Below, piece after piece: positions 12,337-23,389 of a stretch of DNA of 64,000 nucleotides; the stretch's first letter is position 1; the number at the start of each line of letters is the position of its first letter. Location of the stretch: assembly GCA_000827325.1 (NCBI GenBank), contig KN832874.1, forward strand, positions 1,844,721 to 1,908,720, in the 5' to 3' direction. This stretch comes from Oidiodendron maius Zn (lineage: Eukaryota > Ascomycota > Leotiomycetes > Myxotrichaceae). The translations under genes and the position numbers were made by a program. The notes beneath the pieces are model-generated. The model was given only the letters and a program-made list of their open reading frames with translations. It was not told the DNA's origin and did not search any database.

Positions 12337-12900
12337 TTAGCTGAGATCCTTCTCCAACTCGATAAAACACATATCCTCTGGCAACGCTAGATTGCTGAAC
12401 CTCTCGCGCGGGAAGGCTGATGTTTCACCCGTCTTCCGATATCCACGGCGCATATACCACTCAACGAGTGCTTTACGCGTGGAAAGGGCATTGAGAGAAA
12501 ACTTTGTAATGCCCCAAGTCTTACGGCAGTAGTCTTCGGCGTAGGCGAGGACCTGGCGCCCAACACCGTTGCGTTGGTTCGACGGGTCTACCGCAATCAT
12601 AGAAAGGCGACCAACATCGGTGCCGCGCTTGGAGACCTCGATGGAGGCCACAAGAGCTGCAGCAGCTTTGTCATTGTCAGTAGGAGTGGTGAAAGCCATT
12701 ATGGTGACCATGTCCGGCTTAGCAAGATTGACCATGACTTCCTCGGTCTCAATTCTGAAGTGCGATGCGAGCTCCATATCGCCCGTCCAGTCTTGCCGGC
12801 TATCATGGGCGCGAAATGCGGATTGCACTAGGTGTTGAAGCTGCGGGGCGTCGTCCAAGGTTGCAATACGGAATTGGAGGTTGCCATTGCCGTCAGCCAT
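12337..12900 (-). CDS. GNAT-family N-acetyltransferase
   Basis: Predicted 187-residue acetyl-CoA-dependent acetyltransferase. The GNAT core is visible: an N-terminal beta-alpha segment (FRIATLDDAPQLQHLVQSAF), then LSMIAVDPSNQRNGVGRQVL, which holds the Q/R-x-x-G-x-G acetyl-CoA pyrophosphate loop (QRNGVG), and near the end ALVEWYMRRGYRKTGET, the usual last strand of the fold. The Met at 12900 is chosen over the one at 12984 because the extra 28 residues are unlike the family and the later start puts the first strand near the N-terminus. The acceptor (small molecule, peptide or protein) is unknown. Single exon. Confidence 0.85.
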   Translation of the reverse strand: MADGNGNLQFRIATLDDAPQLQHLVQSAFRAHDSRQDWTGDMELASHFRIETEEVMVNLAKPDMVTIMAFTTPTDNDKAAAALVASIEVSKRGTDVGRLSMIAVDPSNQRNGVGRQVLAYAEDYCRKTWGITKFSLNALSTRKALVEWYMRRGYRKTGETSAFPRERFSNLALPEDMCFIELEKDLS

Positions 12901-13395
12901 CTTCACTGCGAAGATGTGAAAACAATCAACGCAGATTTGAGATCTTGTTGCTCGTATGAAAATGTGGGTAAAACCTCGCGGCAATTGATACCTTGTTGCA
13001 ATTGCGATAGGATGGTGTGGTGGTTTAGATCAGGCGCCGTAACCGCCTTTTATGCTCGCTTCTTAACTTTTCTCCGTCAGATTCTTATCCCATGCATGAA
13101 CCTCTACTTCTATATTTAGTCTTGCTGAAGAAATGGCATTTACGTAGTAATTCCAAATAGCCTGGTGTTTAACTGCAATGTCGAGGCAAAGGCGCAGCGT
13201 TTGATTGGCCGTATGCTAGACTTGGCACCCCACAATACGGAAATTGTGCTATACAAATGCTATATGGCCTTATTGAGGCAATTTTCCTTGTAAAAAGCAA
13301 GTCTACTTTGACTCATCATTCTTCTGGTTGACCAGGTAACTAAGGGCATTGTATGAAATGTGATCAGTCACAGTGACATTGTATAATTATTTTAA
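12901..13395. other. Intergenic
   Basis: Upstream region of the GNAT gene (-) and the broken 5' edge of the HET relic (+). Nothing recognisable. Confidence 0.35.
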
Positions 13396-14041
13396 GTGAC
13401 ACAGGTTCTCGGGCATCGCTTCGCACTCAACAAGAACGAAGCCTACGTCTCAAATGAGGACCCGAAGAGAGTATTTGCCCGGACAATGTTAGCTGATGGG
13501 CCTCGTCTACGATTCCGGTGTCTCTTTGGTCGCTCGACAGAAGAAGTTCCTACCAGGCCGGAGCTTGAAGAGATACTTTCTCTTTGGATATTTCTAGCTG
13601 ATTTCTGTGACATGATGATGACAGAGGCGCTGACTGCTGGCGTGCAGCTCGATGATTTATCAAACTGCGAGCTCAAGGCTCTAGAGAGCCAGCGTGAGAC
13701 TATAGAACTCGCACAGAGAGGCAATGCTACGAAATCGTCGTCGAAGGCCATCAATTTTTCACTACCGACCTTGGATATATTGGCCTTGGACCATTCGTAG
13801 CTAAAAGCGGTGATCAAATTGAACTGATTGATTCGGTACGTACTCCGTTCATGCTTCGACACGTTACGACATCTTCAGGGAAGGGAGGGTATTGCGTTGT
13901 GGGCCCAGCGTATGTCCCCGGGTTATGTACGGTGATGAGGAGATAGATGCGCCAAATCCAGGCATGGATAGAGATGAGAGAGGTCTGGATATGAATGGTA
14001 GTAGGTATAAGGTAGCCTCGAAATTGATACCGTTGATTTAA
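13396..14041 (+). pseudogene. 3' remnant of a HET (het-6-like) gene
   Basis: Only the C-terminal part of a HET-type protein is present, spread over three frames. The first block (13396 to about 13720) ends near ELAQRG. The second, in another frame from about 13720, reads CYEIVVEGHQFFTTDLGYIG then LGPFVAKSGDQIELI and later LRHVTTSSGKGGYCVVGPAYV. The third resumes as GDEEIDAPNPG and ends at the stop at 14041. The order (FFTTDLGYIGLGP, GDQIELI, PFMLR, VVGPAYV, GDEE) matches the C-terminus of het-6-type proteins. The HET domain itself is missing, and there are at least two frame changes. I infer a dead fragment rather than an expressed gene. Confidence 0.65.
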
Positions 14042-14784
14042 GGTGATCATTTATCAGAATGAATAAATCGATATGAATATGGGTTATCTATCTTTGTATT
14101 TCAATGACCTTTCTGCCACAAAGGCTGGTTCCGTAGAAATTACGATGCGGAATTAAGTTGAAGGGAGGAAGCTCTTCGGACTATGGAGGGTTTTCTGGCA
14201 AGTGGCAGTTCTTTAGGGGCAGCAACTTCAGGCGACTGGGAGTGTGTTCCGCGCGACACCCCGATACCCAGAGATGAAGACAAGACCTGCGACTGCCTCT
14301 TACTCTCCTCCCCTTCAATAGCCCATAACCCACCACAGCTCCAAAGCTGTATCGAGGATCGATAAACACATGCCGCGTAGCGCGAAGGCAATCCGTGGTG
14401 ATATAGGCGGGTAGCGGCATGCCATAGCTCCCCCTGCAAAAAATGGTGCAGTCTTCGTGCCGATATTTATTCAAATTTATGGGCTCGCTCTGATTTTGGC
14501 GCATTTTCATTTGACCGTTAGATCGGGCCTCATGATGCTACAACAGCAGCTAGATCCCGCTTAGAGCTTAGCGAGTTGGTTTCTGGCCGGTCAGCAACAC
14601 GAAGTGGTCATCAATATTGTCGCAACATATCTCCATCCTTCCCCAAACTGACGCACTACCATGGTATCTCAGTAGGACCCACGAGAGTAGCCTTTGGTAG
14701 TATAGTGTCTCTCCACGTTTATCTCGATCAAGTTCTCTTACCTTCATATCACTTTTCTGCTGCCGCCTCACCTCGCTCTTCAAA
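14042..14784. other. Intergenic, upstream of CK2-like gene
   Basis: Short open frames on both strands at 14140-14510 overlap each other and show no motif. The last 200 bp before the ATG are the likely promoter and leader; a CT-rich stretch precedes the start. Confidence 0.35.
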
Positions 14785-16069
14785 ATGGCACGCATCTACG
14801 CTGATGTCAACCAGCAGATGCCACAGGCGTACTGGGACTACGATAGTGTGAGCATCCCCTGGGGCGTACTGGAGAATTATGAGGTGCTACGAAAAATCGG
14901 TGAGTCAAGTGATATTCTCCGCCTTGAGTTCGCATCTATAAGCAAGGCTGGTACCGATAAAATATGGTGCAGGACGTGGAAAATACTCGGATGTCTTTGA
15001 AGGCGTCAGCAACATTAATTACCAAAAGTGTGCTATTAAGGTGCTAAAGCCAGTCAAGTTAGAGAAGATTAAAAGGCAGATCAAGGTCTTGCAAAATTTA
15101 GCTCATGGGCCCAATATCATTGCACTGCGGGATATTGTCATGGATGACGAGGTAATCAACTTCCTCTATTTCTACTCTTTCTCGTGAAGCGGCTATAGCT
15201 TATTCTTAATCTAGAGTAGAACGCCGTCCCTCATTTTCGAATATGTTAACAATGTGGATTTTCGAAGTCTGTACCCAAGGTTCGTCGACCATGATATTCG
15301 ATTTTACATCTATGAGCTCTTGAAGGTTTGTCCTACACAATTCTAGCAGAGACGCAACTTCTGACGCATACAGGCATTAGACTTCTGTCACAGCAAGGGC
15401 ATCATGCACCGAAACGTCAGGCCTCACAACGTTATGATTGACCATGAGAAACAGAAGGTATTGTCATTTCTTGCGCCCTTGTATCGTAAGCTGATATTGC
15501 TTTCTTAGTTACAGCTTATTGGATGGGATCTAGCCGAATTTTATCACCCAGGGACGAAATACTGCGTCCGGGTATGCCCAGGGTTCAAGCCACCGGAACT
15601 TCTTGTTGATTTCCAAGAATACGATTATTCTCTTGATATGTGGTCGTTAGGGGCCATGTTTGCCTCGATGATCTTTCGCAAGGAGCCATTCTTCCATGGA
15701 AATAGCAACTCTGATCAATTAATCAAGATTGCCAAGATTCTGGGCACTGATGGTCTGTTCAGCTATCTTGAGAAATATGGAATCCAACTTGACCAGCAGT
15801 ATGACGATATCCTAGGTCGATTCACTAAGCAGAACTGGCAGACATTCATCAATCCCGAGAACCAGCGATTCACTACGAGTGAGGCAATTGATTTATTGGA
15901 TAAATTACTGCGTTATGACCACCAAGTACGCTGACCATGATTGCATGGCACAAACGATGCTGACCGGATTTAGGAACGGCTGACTGCGAAGGAAGCCATG
16001 GCCCACCCCTTCTTCGAGCCTGTTCGAGCAAATGAACGAGCCACTCCTTCGTCAATTCTGCCCCGCTGA
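14785..16069 (+). CDS. CK2-alpha-like pseudokinase
   Basis: Predicted 333-residue protein from six exons (14785-14899, 14973-15151, 15215-15325, 15374-15457, 15509-15925, 15974-16069), all joining in frame. It is collinear with casein kinase 2 catalytic subunits: [12 protein letters not shown] loop, [10 protein letters not shown] (ATP lysine Lys61 kept), [64 protein letters not shown] and KEAMAHPFF. Key residues differ. The catalytic HRD Asp is Asn149 (HRNVRPHN). The Mg-binding DWG is GWD (Gly168, Asp170), so its Asp is lost. The P+1 segment VASRYFKGPELL is [11 protein letters not shown], one residue shorter. The basic cluster after the lysine is weakened (KLEK). Everything else is intact, so it looks like a maintained kinase-dead paralogue, perhaps a regulatory or scaffold protein. 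A true CK2-alpha should exist elsewhere in the genome. Confidence 0.85.
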
Positions 16070-18261
16070 AATAATAGTCAATTTTATGAGTATTATAGGC
16101 AAATAGGATGAATATTCTTGGCACTGGAAGAATACCACGTTAGAAGTTAATCTTCGCCGTCTATTTGTTTGTTATTGGACCAATCTAGCCAGTATTGAGC
16201 ATAATCGTAATATCATTGCTTTTACAATAGTGGAAAATTGTTAAATCCCAGTATATGTGCTGGAAGATAGGATAATTGATCGCGAGGAAACTCTACCGAT
16301 AAGGTGCCCATGGCCGCGTAGTTCTGTGAGTCCCAATCACAGGCGCATATGCCGACGGGATAGGTTTCCATGAGGCTTCGACAGCTTTACTTAATGGTTA
16401 TGGTACCTTCTTTTAAAGTACTAGAATGGGGAAATGTCATCTAGCTTACTCGTTTTGTTTTTTCAAGGTAGTCTTCGCGGGAACGGAAGAAATGCAAGGA
16501 AGCGATTTGCGGTCTAACTCCATGGTTATATACTCATTCTTGCATTATATGCGGGTTGTATGGAACGGGGAACGGATGGGTCAACCTATTGTGGTCGGGA
16601 TTGGTTGGTCATCTAACTGCTTGTGAGCGTAGGCTATAGCACACTTTGAGTTTATGGCAAATGTTTGTAGTAGGTCTGGTAAAAGTCAATTTAGGAAAGC
16701 TCAGGCCGATACGCAGCTGAAACCTAGTCAAAATGTCCTAAATAATTTATCCTACATGAATTTTGGCCTTATTTTATGATACGTATCGTTGACGTAAACA
16801 ATGGAAGGTCCTTGAACCCGTTAATGCGCCATCGTTCTTGGCGTATATGGCTGCACTTGAATTCCATTCAAAATTACTGGAGAGCCTTTGGGCAGGGGCA
16901 ACAACATACGGGGAAGACAAAGGACGTGAGCATCACTTGTGCAGCGGGAAATGGCAAATTTCAAGTGGAGATAATTAATGTCAACTTGAACATGGTAAAT
17001 GTTGATATTAGTACACCACCTAACGAATAGTCACCTCTCTTTATATATAGACGCAATACCCGTGAATACACCAATAAGCCGTAGACTGATGTTATTATCG
17101 CTCAAAATTGGAGTTTGCCTGCTCGTCACTTCCGAAGCCTGTCCAATTTCCCAAGTTCCGGAAACACACTACCCGGAGATCATTTGAGCGCGACGATAAA
17201 TTTTAACTTCATTAATTAGTAGACATTCGATGCCACCTAATTCCTCAAATTGTCCATTTACGATAGTCCACCCCTGCTATGCAATCATGTGTAGCTGTCT
17301 ATTTGTGCCGCTAGAAGTTATCAGAACCGAAAAAGTTTACGAGGCCTTGGAACTTTTACTGCTCTGGACAGCCGAATTACTTGGTCGGATGCTGGCTGAT
17401 AGGAAGTTGCCACCAAAACGAGGGGTTAACGAAGAGGCTAAATAGAAACCTCTCCGTGACTGAACCCGTATTCCAGGTGCATGATGCAATAATATCCGTT
17501 CATAAGCCACGTGTTTCACCCCAGGGATACAAAGACAAGCTTTTTCGTCCTTGCAATATGTGCTGCGGGGTTCGATGCGGGGCTCATATAAAGCCGGGAA
17601 CATACTTGTACACCACAGAGTGGTACAGTTTTCCCTATCTAGTCATAGGGCCACGGCGCTGACGGGCCGTAGTTAGATGCGGTCCAATCATGGCCCTTAG
17701 TTGTATCTCGGTAGAAAGTTAGCATATCACCGTCTGGGAATATATTGAGTTACCAGAGGCAAAGATTGAAGGCGCCAAGTCCGATCACCTAATGCACGCC
17801 CCAAGAAAAATTATCGGAATATAGCTTAAGTGCATTCCAGTTAACGTCCGACAGCCTTCGTTACCTACGGGGCCGATAGCTTCGAGCAAGTAGCAAAGAT
17901 CCACATATTGACGTTAGAGAGTTTTTTATAAAAATATAAAATCAACCTCAGAGCAATGGTCGCTCCTGTAACAAGTATGTCTGAAGAGATATCTACTTTG
18001 AATTTTCACTTAAATGGGAAAATGAGTTGACGTTCATTATTTTGGGGAATTTGTATCTGCAGAAACGAGCTTTGACTAAGCCACAGGAAGGCTCAACATA
18101 GCCACAATGGCCCCGAGTTTAAACCCCGCACGTCTTTCTGATCTTTCCTCGCGCCTCACAGCATGAAAACTATCTCAACCACTGCTTGTTAGAATTCTTT
18201 ATCAAAGTGTTAGAAACAAGCATTGTATTGTTCCAGCCCAGTCCAGGTCGTTATAGCCAAG
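16070..18261. other. Long gene-poor region
   Basis: About 2.2 kb with only short, unconvincing open frames on both strands (for example 16776-17030 and 17381-17662). No domain, repeat or RNA gene recognised. The last 100-200 bp probably serve the HET gene that starts at 18262. Confidence 0.35.
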
Positions 18262-20565
18262 ATGCCAAAACCAACTTTGGGCAGTAAGAGGAAGCTCGCT
18301 GATGCAATAACTGATGAGCCTCCCGAGCCTCACCAACCCCCCACAAAGCTTTGGAAGGAAATCAAACAGGGGATGAGCCAGCTCAAGGAGAGTGTCGTAA
18401 CTGCCAAGGACGGCAGGTATTACGGAAAACTTCCCAAAGAAAGACTTGAAAGCCTTGCCGTCCATGAACGAGGCGACATCTATCCCACAATCCTTCCCAG
18501 TCTCTGTCAGTCCTCAGCAGCACCACCAAAACAAAGCCTTCGTGTACGAAGCAACCTTTGCACACGATGCTCAAAGATTGATCTCGACGCTCTACTATCG
18601 CGGCCGCACAAAACCAAAGCTGGTCAGCCAGCGAAGAATCTCAGCCCATTTCCCAACTGGAAAATTGATTCTTGCGCCTTGTGTAGCTTGCTATCTTCAA
18701 TCATGGACCTACCTTATTGGCCATCTGGGAGAAAAGTACCACTCAGAACCTTCTCATCCAACAGAATGGAAGATAAGGCATGGAATTCAATCAGCACGAA
18801 CTTGTTGCAAGCTGGATACAGTTTGAGGTATATTGTTTCACAGCCTGAGGGCATGGAAGGTCCTGTCAGAATTATCAAGGACGAAATTGAGAAGACCGAC
18901 TTTGAAACTGTTAAGAGTTGGATCAGCCTCTGTCAAAACAAGCATACGAAAATATGCTCCATCGAGGATCCTTCCTTCGTCCCAGGCCTTAAGTTGATCG
19001 ATTGCATAACTAGCAACATCATCCTGGCAGAAGATAAGCCCTACGTGACCTTGAGCTATGTCTGGGGATCAGGCTCCGAGCTTTCTGATAATCTGAACAA
19101 ATTGCCAGAAACTCTACCAAACACAATCAAGGTCCGGGGATCAGGTTCCGAAGTTTCTGATAATCTAAACAAATTACCAGAAACCTTGCCAAACACAATC
19201 AAGGACGCCATTATTGTAACAAAGAATCTTGGGTATCGCTATCTTTGGGTTGACAGGTACTGCATTGACCAAAAAAACAAGGAAGAACTAGCCGACCAAT
19301 GCGGAAAGATGGACTTGATATACCAGAACGCCGAGCTCACCATAATTGCAGCTGTTAGTAAGGACCCAACTTACGGGCTTCCAGGCGTTAGCCTAAGAAA
19401 AAGGAAAGCTCAACATTTGACGACTTGCTCAAAGATTGGTAAACATTTCTTGATATCCACCCAGACTTCGCTAGAAGGAGAGGTTAAAGAAACTCAGTGG
19501 AAAACTAGAGCCTGGACATATCAAGAAGCTTTGTTGTCCAGGAGACGACTAGTTTTTGTAGAGGAACAAATGTACTTCGAGTGTTACGGGATGTATTGCT
19601 ACGAATCGGTACACTTTCCGCTTCAAACTATGCATAAGAAAGATATGCAAGGCTTCAAGAGCGTCTTCTGCTCAAAAAACTTGGTCGGAATATTTCCGAA
19701 AGGGGTTGGAATTACGATTATTGATATAGTTCAGCGTATCGAAGAGTACTCAAAACTCAAACTCACAAATCCTTCAGACATTCTAAGAGGGATGTTGGGA
19801 ATCTTCAATGCATTCCGAAGAAGTCGCCTGGGTATCTACCACTGCTTGGGCATACCGATCTTGCCTTCAATAGCGCAGAGGGCTAAGCCGATTGAGGGAT
19901 GGACGCCGTCCATGGGGTTTTTCTTTGGGTTATTCTGGGACCTACAGGAACGATCAGAAAGGCGGAATGGTTTTCCGAGCTGGTCTTGGACCGGTTGGTA
20001 TGGTCCTGTAAAGTGGGATTGGGGCTATGGTGAGACATGGCCAGAAGTCAAAATTGACCCTGGCGTCCAACTGAGCGTCGAGTTGATTGATGGACAGATA
20101 TTGAAATGGGAGAATTTTCAGGAAATCAACAGCAAAGGCAACATGCTGTCACATTTGTCCAACATCATTTATCTTGCGGCATGGACGGTAGAGATTCCTA
20201 TACTTAAACGAGAACAGCAGACGGACAAAGATGAGTATAGAGCTATGCTCAAATTAGTGGACGGTGGGTATCTCAACTGGAAATTCAAGTCCACTTCGAG
20301 GATTGAATTTCGACCAGGTCAAGTATGCAAGGGAATTATCTTGGGTCATCATCGCAGCAGCCTTAGTACAGGACCTGCTATACTGGTTATTGGCAAAGTC
20401 AATGACACAATGGAGCGAATTGGTCTTGGTTGGGTCGATCAATGGTACTATGAGAGGTGGAGCAAAGATGGGGTTTGGGAGAATAAAAACTACGCCTGGA
20501 GGAATCCGGACTTACTTGAGCCTCTAGAATTGGTCAAGTCATGGGAAGAGATTCGACTTGGCTAG
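18262..20565 (+). CDS. HET-domain protein with internal tandem duplication
   Basis: Predicted 767-residue HET protein, single exon. The start at 18262 (MPKPTLGSKRK) is preferred; an in-frame ATG at 18223 would add 13 residues. N-terminal CTRC and CALC pairs precede the HET domain. The HET blocks are clear: YVTLSYVWG, then DAIIVTKNLGYRYLWVDRYC followed by IDQ, and RAWTYQEALLSRRRLVFVEE followed by MYFEC. Between blocks one and two the gene carries two near-identical 24-residue copies (residues 267-290 and 291-314) with core GSGSExSDNLNKLPETLPNT. The C-terminal part has FPSWSWTGWYG, as in other HET proteins. The reading frame is open throughout and the duplication keeps frame. Likely role: nonself recognition or cell-death trigger, by family. 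Confidence 0.9.
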   Translation: MPKPTLGSKRKLADAITDEPPEPHQPPTKLWKEIKQGMSQLKESVVTAKDGRYYGKLPKERLESLAVHERGDIYPTILPSLCQSSAAPPKQSLRVRSNLCTRCSKIDLDALLSRPHKTKAGQPAKNLSPFPNWKIDSCALCSLLSSIMDLPYWPSGRKVPLRTFSSNRMEDKAWNSISTNLLQAGYSLRYIVSQPEGMEGPVRIIKDEIEKTDFETVKSWISLCQNKHTKICSIEDPSFVPGLKLIDCITSNIILAEDKPYVTLSYVWGSGSELSDNLNKLPETLPNTIKVRGSGSEVSDNLNKLPETLPNTIKDAIIVTKNLGYRYLWVDRYCIDQKNKEELADQCGKMDLIYQNAELTIIAAVSKDPTYGLPGVSLRKRKAQHLTTCSKIGKHFLISTQTSLEGEVKETQWKTRAWTYQEALLSRRRLVFVEEQMYFECYGMYCYESVHFPLQTMHKKDMQGFKSVFCSKNLVGIFPKGVGITIIDIVQRIEEYSKLKLTNPSDILRGMLGIFNAFRRSRLGIYHCLGIPILPSIAQRAKPIEGWTPSMGFFFGLFWDLQERSERRNGFPSWSWTGWYGPVKWDWGYGETWPEVKIDPGVQLSVELIDGQILKWENFQEINSKGNMLSHLSNIIYLAAWTVEIPILKREQQTDKDEYRAMLKLVDGGYLNWKFKSTSRIEFRPGQVCKGIILGHHRSSLSTGPAILVIGKVNDTMERIGLGWVDQWYYERWSKDGVWENKNYAWRNPDLLEPLELVKSWEEIRLG
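19060..19203 (+). repeat. In-frame 72-bp tandem duplication inside HET domain
   Basis: Units 19060-19131 and 19132-19203 encode V(W/R)GSGSE(L/V)SDNLNKLP and onward. The first unit has the conserved Trp of the SYVWG block; the second has Arg there. Several differences are silent third-base changes, so the duplication is not brand new. Confidence 0.9.
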
Positions 20566-21039
20566 TTTGATTGAGCTGCCAACTCCACTTCATGATGAAC
20601 GGAACTTGTACAAGGACTTGATGGTTAAGTACCATTCTGACCTGGGACGAAATTCGTACTTAGGTTATCACCAAAAAAGTATGACGGAACTATACTGGTT
20701 GACATCTGATCACATTCATCGTCATCAAACCCAGTATCAATCACATTACCTGCTGGTTTCTCACTCAAAAGCTACAGCAATGCGTATTCTTGCAAATTCC
20801 GAATGGAGCTTTTTGAAAAGACTTTCGGTTTAGAGCTGTCTCTAGTTTTGAGGTATAAAAGGATTTTGTAATATAATAAACACGTACTTCATCTCTATAT
20901 AGTAAAGATAGGGCAAATAAGTAGTACTGTAACACGATGACAAAGCTGCACTACTTAATATATATGTTATGTGACAGTGATAAAGTCTTGTAATATATAT
21001 TTACGCACATAATGGTAGAATGCAATAAATTGACGCTCA

Positions 21040-21115
21040 GCGGGGCCACGTAATTGCTCGTGTGTAGTTCCTAGTGCCGTGCATCAAGCCTCACGGAAAA
21101 TTACTTGGTCCGGGG
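21040..21115. promoter_or_regulatory. Two CreA-type sites upstream of GH30 gene
   Basis: GCGGGG at 21040-21045 and CCGGGG at 21110-21115 fit the CreA/Cre1 consensus SYGGRG. They lie 210-290 bp before the xylanase ATG. Binding is inferred from consensus only. Confidence 0.4.
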
Positions 21116-21208
21116 TACATTTTCCGTGCCTGGGTAATATGACTCCCGAGGGATTGACGGATCAAGCGGGCCGAGTAGCTTCAAGAAAAACACTGGTTGT
21201 GTCCGCTC

Positions 21209-21222
21209 TATATAATATATAA
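21209..21222 (+). promoter_or_regulatory. TATA box of GH30 gene
   Basis: The run TATATAATATATA ends about 100 bp before the ATG at 21326, a usual distance for fungal secreted-enzyme genes. Confidence 0.5.
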
Positions 21223-21325
21223 GTATGGGGGCATTACTACCAGCTTGGTTTACCATGGCCGGAACGGTTTCTATCGTCTGTCAATTATTACTTATAGTCC
21301 GAATCACAATATCTAATTCCTAGCC

Positions 21326-23240
21326 ATGTTTGTGCTTGGCGCCATCCTCGCATTCGGAATTAATCTGGGTCTGAGTCTAGCTCAGACGCAGGTAACTCTC
21401 GAAACGTCCACAACATATCAGACAATTGATGGCTTTGGATTCTCTGAGGCATTTGGGTTCGGAGAAGGAGTACAAAATGCGCCGAGCGCACAGCAGACTC
21501 AGGCTCTAAACTACATGTTCAGCACCACAGAGGGGGCAGGTTTTACCATTTTGCGGAATCGAGTTGCTGCCGATCCCTCCGATACCATTGAGCCTAATAG
21601 CCCCGGATCCTCGTCTGCCGCACCAACATATGTTTGGAATGGTAACGACGAGAGCCAAGTTCGTATTCCGGCATTTTTATTCTCCGAAGCTACGGTGAAT
21701 GCTTAATTGCAGTTACGAGCAAAAATGCTGATTGGAGCAATTAGGTTTTCTGGTCCCAGAAGGCTCGCGCTATGGGCGTGAAATATATCTATGCTGACGC
21801 CTGGAGTGCTCCTGGATTCATGAAGACTAACGATAATTATGTAAGTATATAGCTGAAAAGTTCCAACATAGCGAAGAGAAGATAAGAGCATCACTAATTG
21901 CGATGTAACACTCTAGGAAGACGGCGGTTACCTGTGTGGGGTGACTGGCGAATCCTGTTCCTCGGGTGACTGGAGACAGGCCTATGCAAATTACTTGGTG
22001 CAATACATTAAAGACTATGAAAGTGTAGGCGTCACTATTGACTTTATTGGTTTCTTGAACGAGCCTGAATTTGCGTAAGTCTCGCTAGAGTTATATTTTC
22101 CATCCACTAACTCAAGATAATAGTGCCACTTATGATGCAATGCTCTCAGATGGGACAAAGGCCGCATCATTTATTACAGTCCTTTATAACACTATCGAGA
22201 GTGCAGGACTCTCAACCGGCATTGTCTGCTGTGATGCAGAAGGCTGGAATGACCAGGTAACTTATACACAACAGATTATTGCGGCTGGCGCGGACAAATA
22301 CCTTGCCCGCATTACTTCCCACTGGTATACATCGCAAGGAACGTCACCCATAAACACTAGCTTGAGAGTCTGGGAAACAGAGTATGCTGACCTCAATGAT
22401 GCATTTTCAACTACCTGGTACTCAAGCGGGGCTTTCAATGAAGGTTTGACCTGGGCAAACTATATTTACCAAGGCATAGTCGAGTGCAACTTAAGCGCTT
22501 ACCTCTACTGGATAGGTAAGTAAAACATTTTCTATCTTTAGGATTCTGAGTCTCTTCAAACCCCATCTTGAATTTGTACAGTACTTTACCACCGTGGGTC
22601 ATGTGAGGGGTTGTCTGCCCAAAACTAATCTTCAGCTACAGGCGCCCAATCTAACAGTAATGCTGCTGGCCTTGTTACCTTGACCGGCTCTGGTTCTTCG
22701 ACCGTGGTGACCCCCTCCGGTGCCCTCTGGGCCTTTGCGATGTTTTCGCGCTATATCCGACCTGACGCTGTTCGGGTGGGCATATCCAGTGGTCCTACCA
22801 ATACCAATGTTGCAGCCTTTAAAAACATAGATGGGACGATTGCTGTTATTATGATCAACAAAGGCTCTGCTTCACAGAGTGTCTCTCTCGGGGGTGTCTC
22901 AGTTTCCTCCGCTACCGCATACTATATGGACAACTCCGTGTCAACTCCAACAGCACTCTCCATAACCCTCAGTGGTGGTAGTGTTGAAGCCACTCTGCCT
23001 GGATATTCAGTAGTCACTTTCATTCTTTCAGCGGGCTCTACTCCACCGCAGTCGACAACAATGGTAACATCAACCACTTCGAAAACAGCTACATCCACCG
23101 CTTCCTCTACAAGTGGTTCTACCACGAATGTAGCGCAGGAATGGGGACAATGTGGCGGCGAAGGCTGGACTGGCCCAACAACTTGTGCTAGTCCATATAC
23201 ATGCCAGTATCAGAATGCCTGGTACTCTCAATGCTTGTAA
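21326..23240 (+). CDS. GH30 subfamily 7-type xylanase with CBM1
   Basis: Predicted 525-residue secreted enzyme from exons 21326-21658, 21745-21840, 21917-22074, 22124-22515 and 22642-23240, all in frame. A signal peptide ends near SLAQ (residue 20). The GH30 barrel is recognisable: [54 protein letters not shown] (acid/base Glu192), [11 protein letters not shown] and [12 protein letters not shown] (nucleophile Glu282), then the beta-sandwich side domain. A Ser/Thr linker leads to a C-terminal fungal CBM1 ([16 protein letters not shown] and four aromatic or Cys-spaced residues, about 490-525), which binds cellulose. The family hydrolyses beta-1,4-xylan, often glucuronoxylan. It converges on the hexose transporter, with 149 bp between the two stops. 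Confidence 0.92.
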
Positions 23241-23389
23241 ATATCTCAAGTCGGCTTAAAAATCCTCAAATTAAACAATGCTGAAGTTAAAAAAAATATC
23301 AATTTAGTGTACTCTTGAGGATTTGGCCGGCATTACATTTATACAGCTTACTAGGATCCGTTTCGTGGTACCTCCCCATATGTGATGAT

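Larger units (their letters stand above)
20566..21325. other. Intergenic, xylanase promoter region
   Basis: 3' flank of the HET gene, then the upstream region of the GH30 gene with a TATA stretch at 21209-21222 and two CreA-type hexamers. An open frame at 20558-20833 just after the HET stop shows no motif. Confidence 0.5.

Noticed and set aside
12569-12959. Three plus-strand frames over the GNAT gene
   Set aside because: Antisense shadows of the acetyltransferase.
18262-20565. Duplication at 19060-19203 as an assembly error
   Set aside because: The two units differ at many silent sites, which an assembly artefact would not produce.
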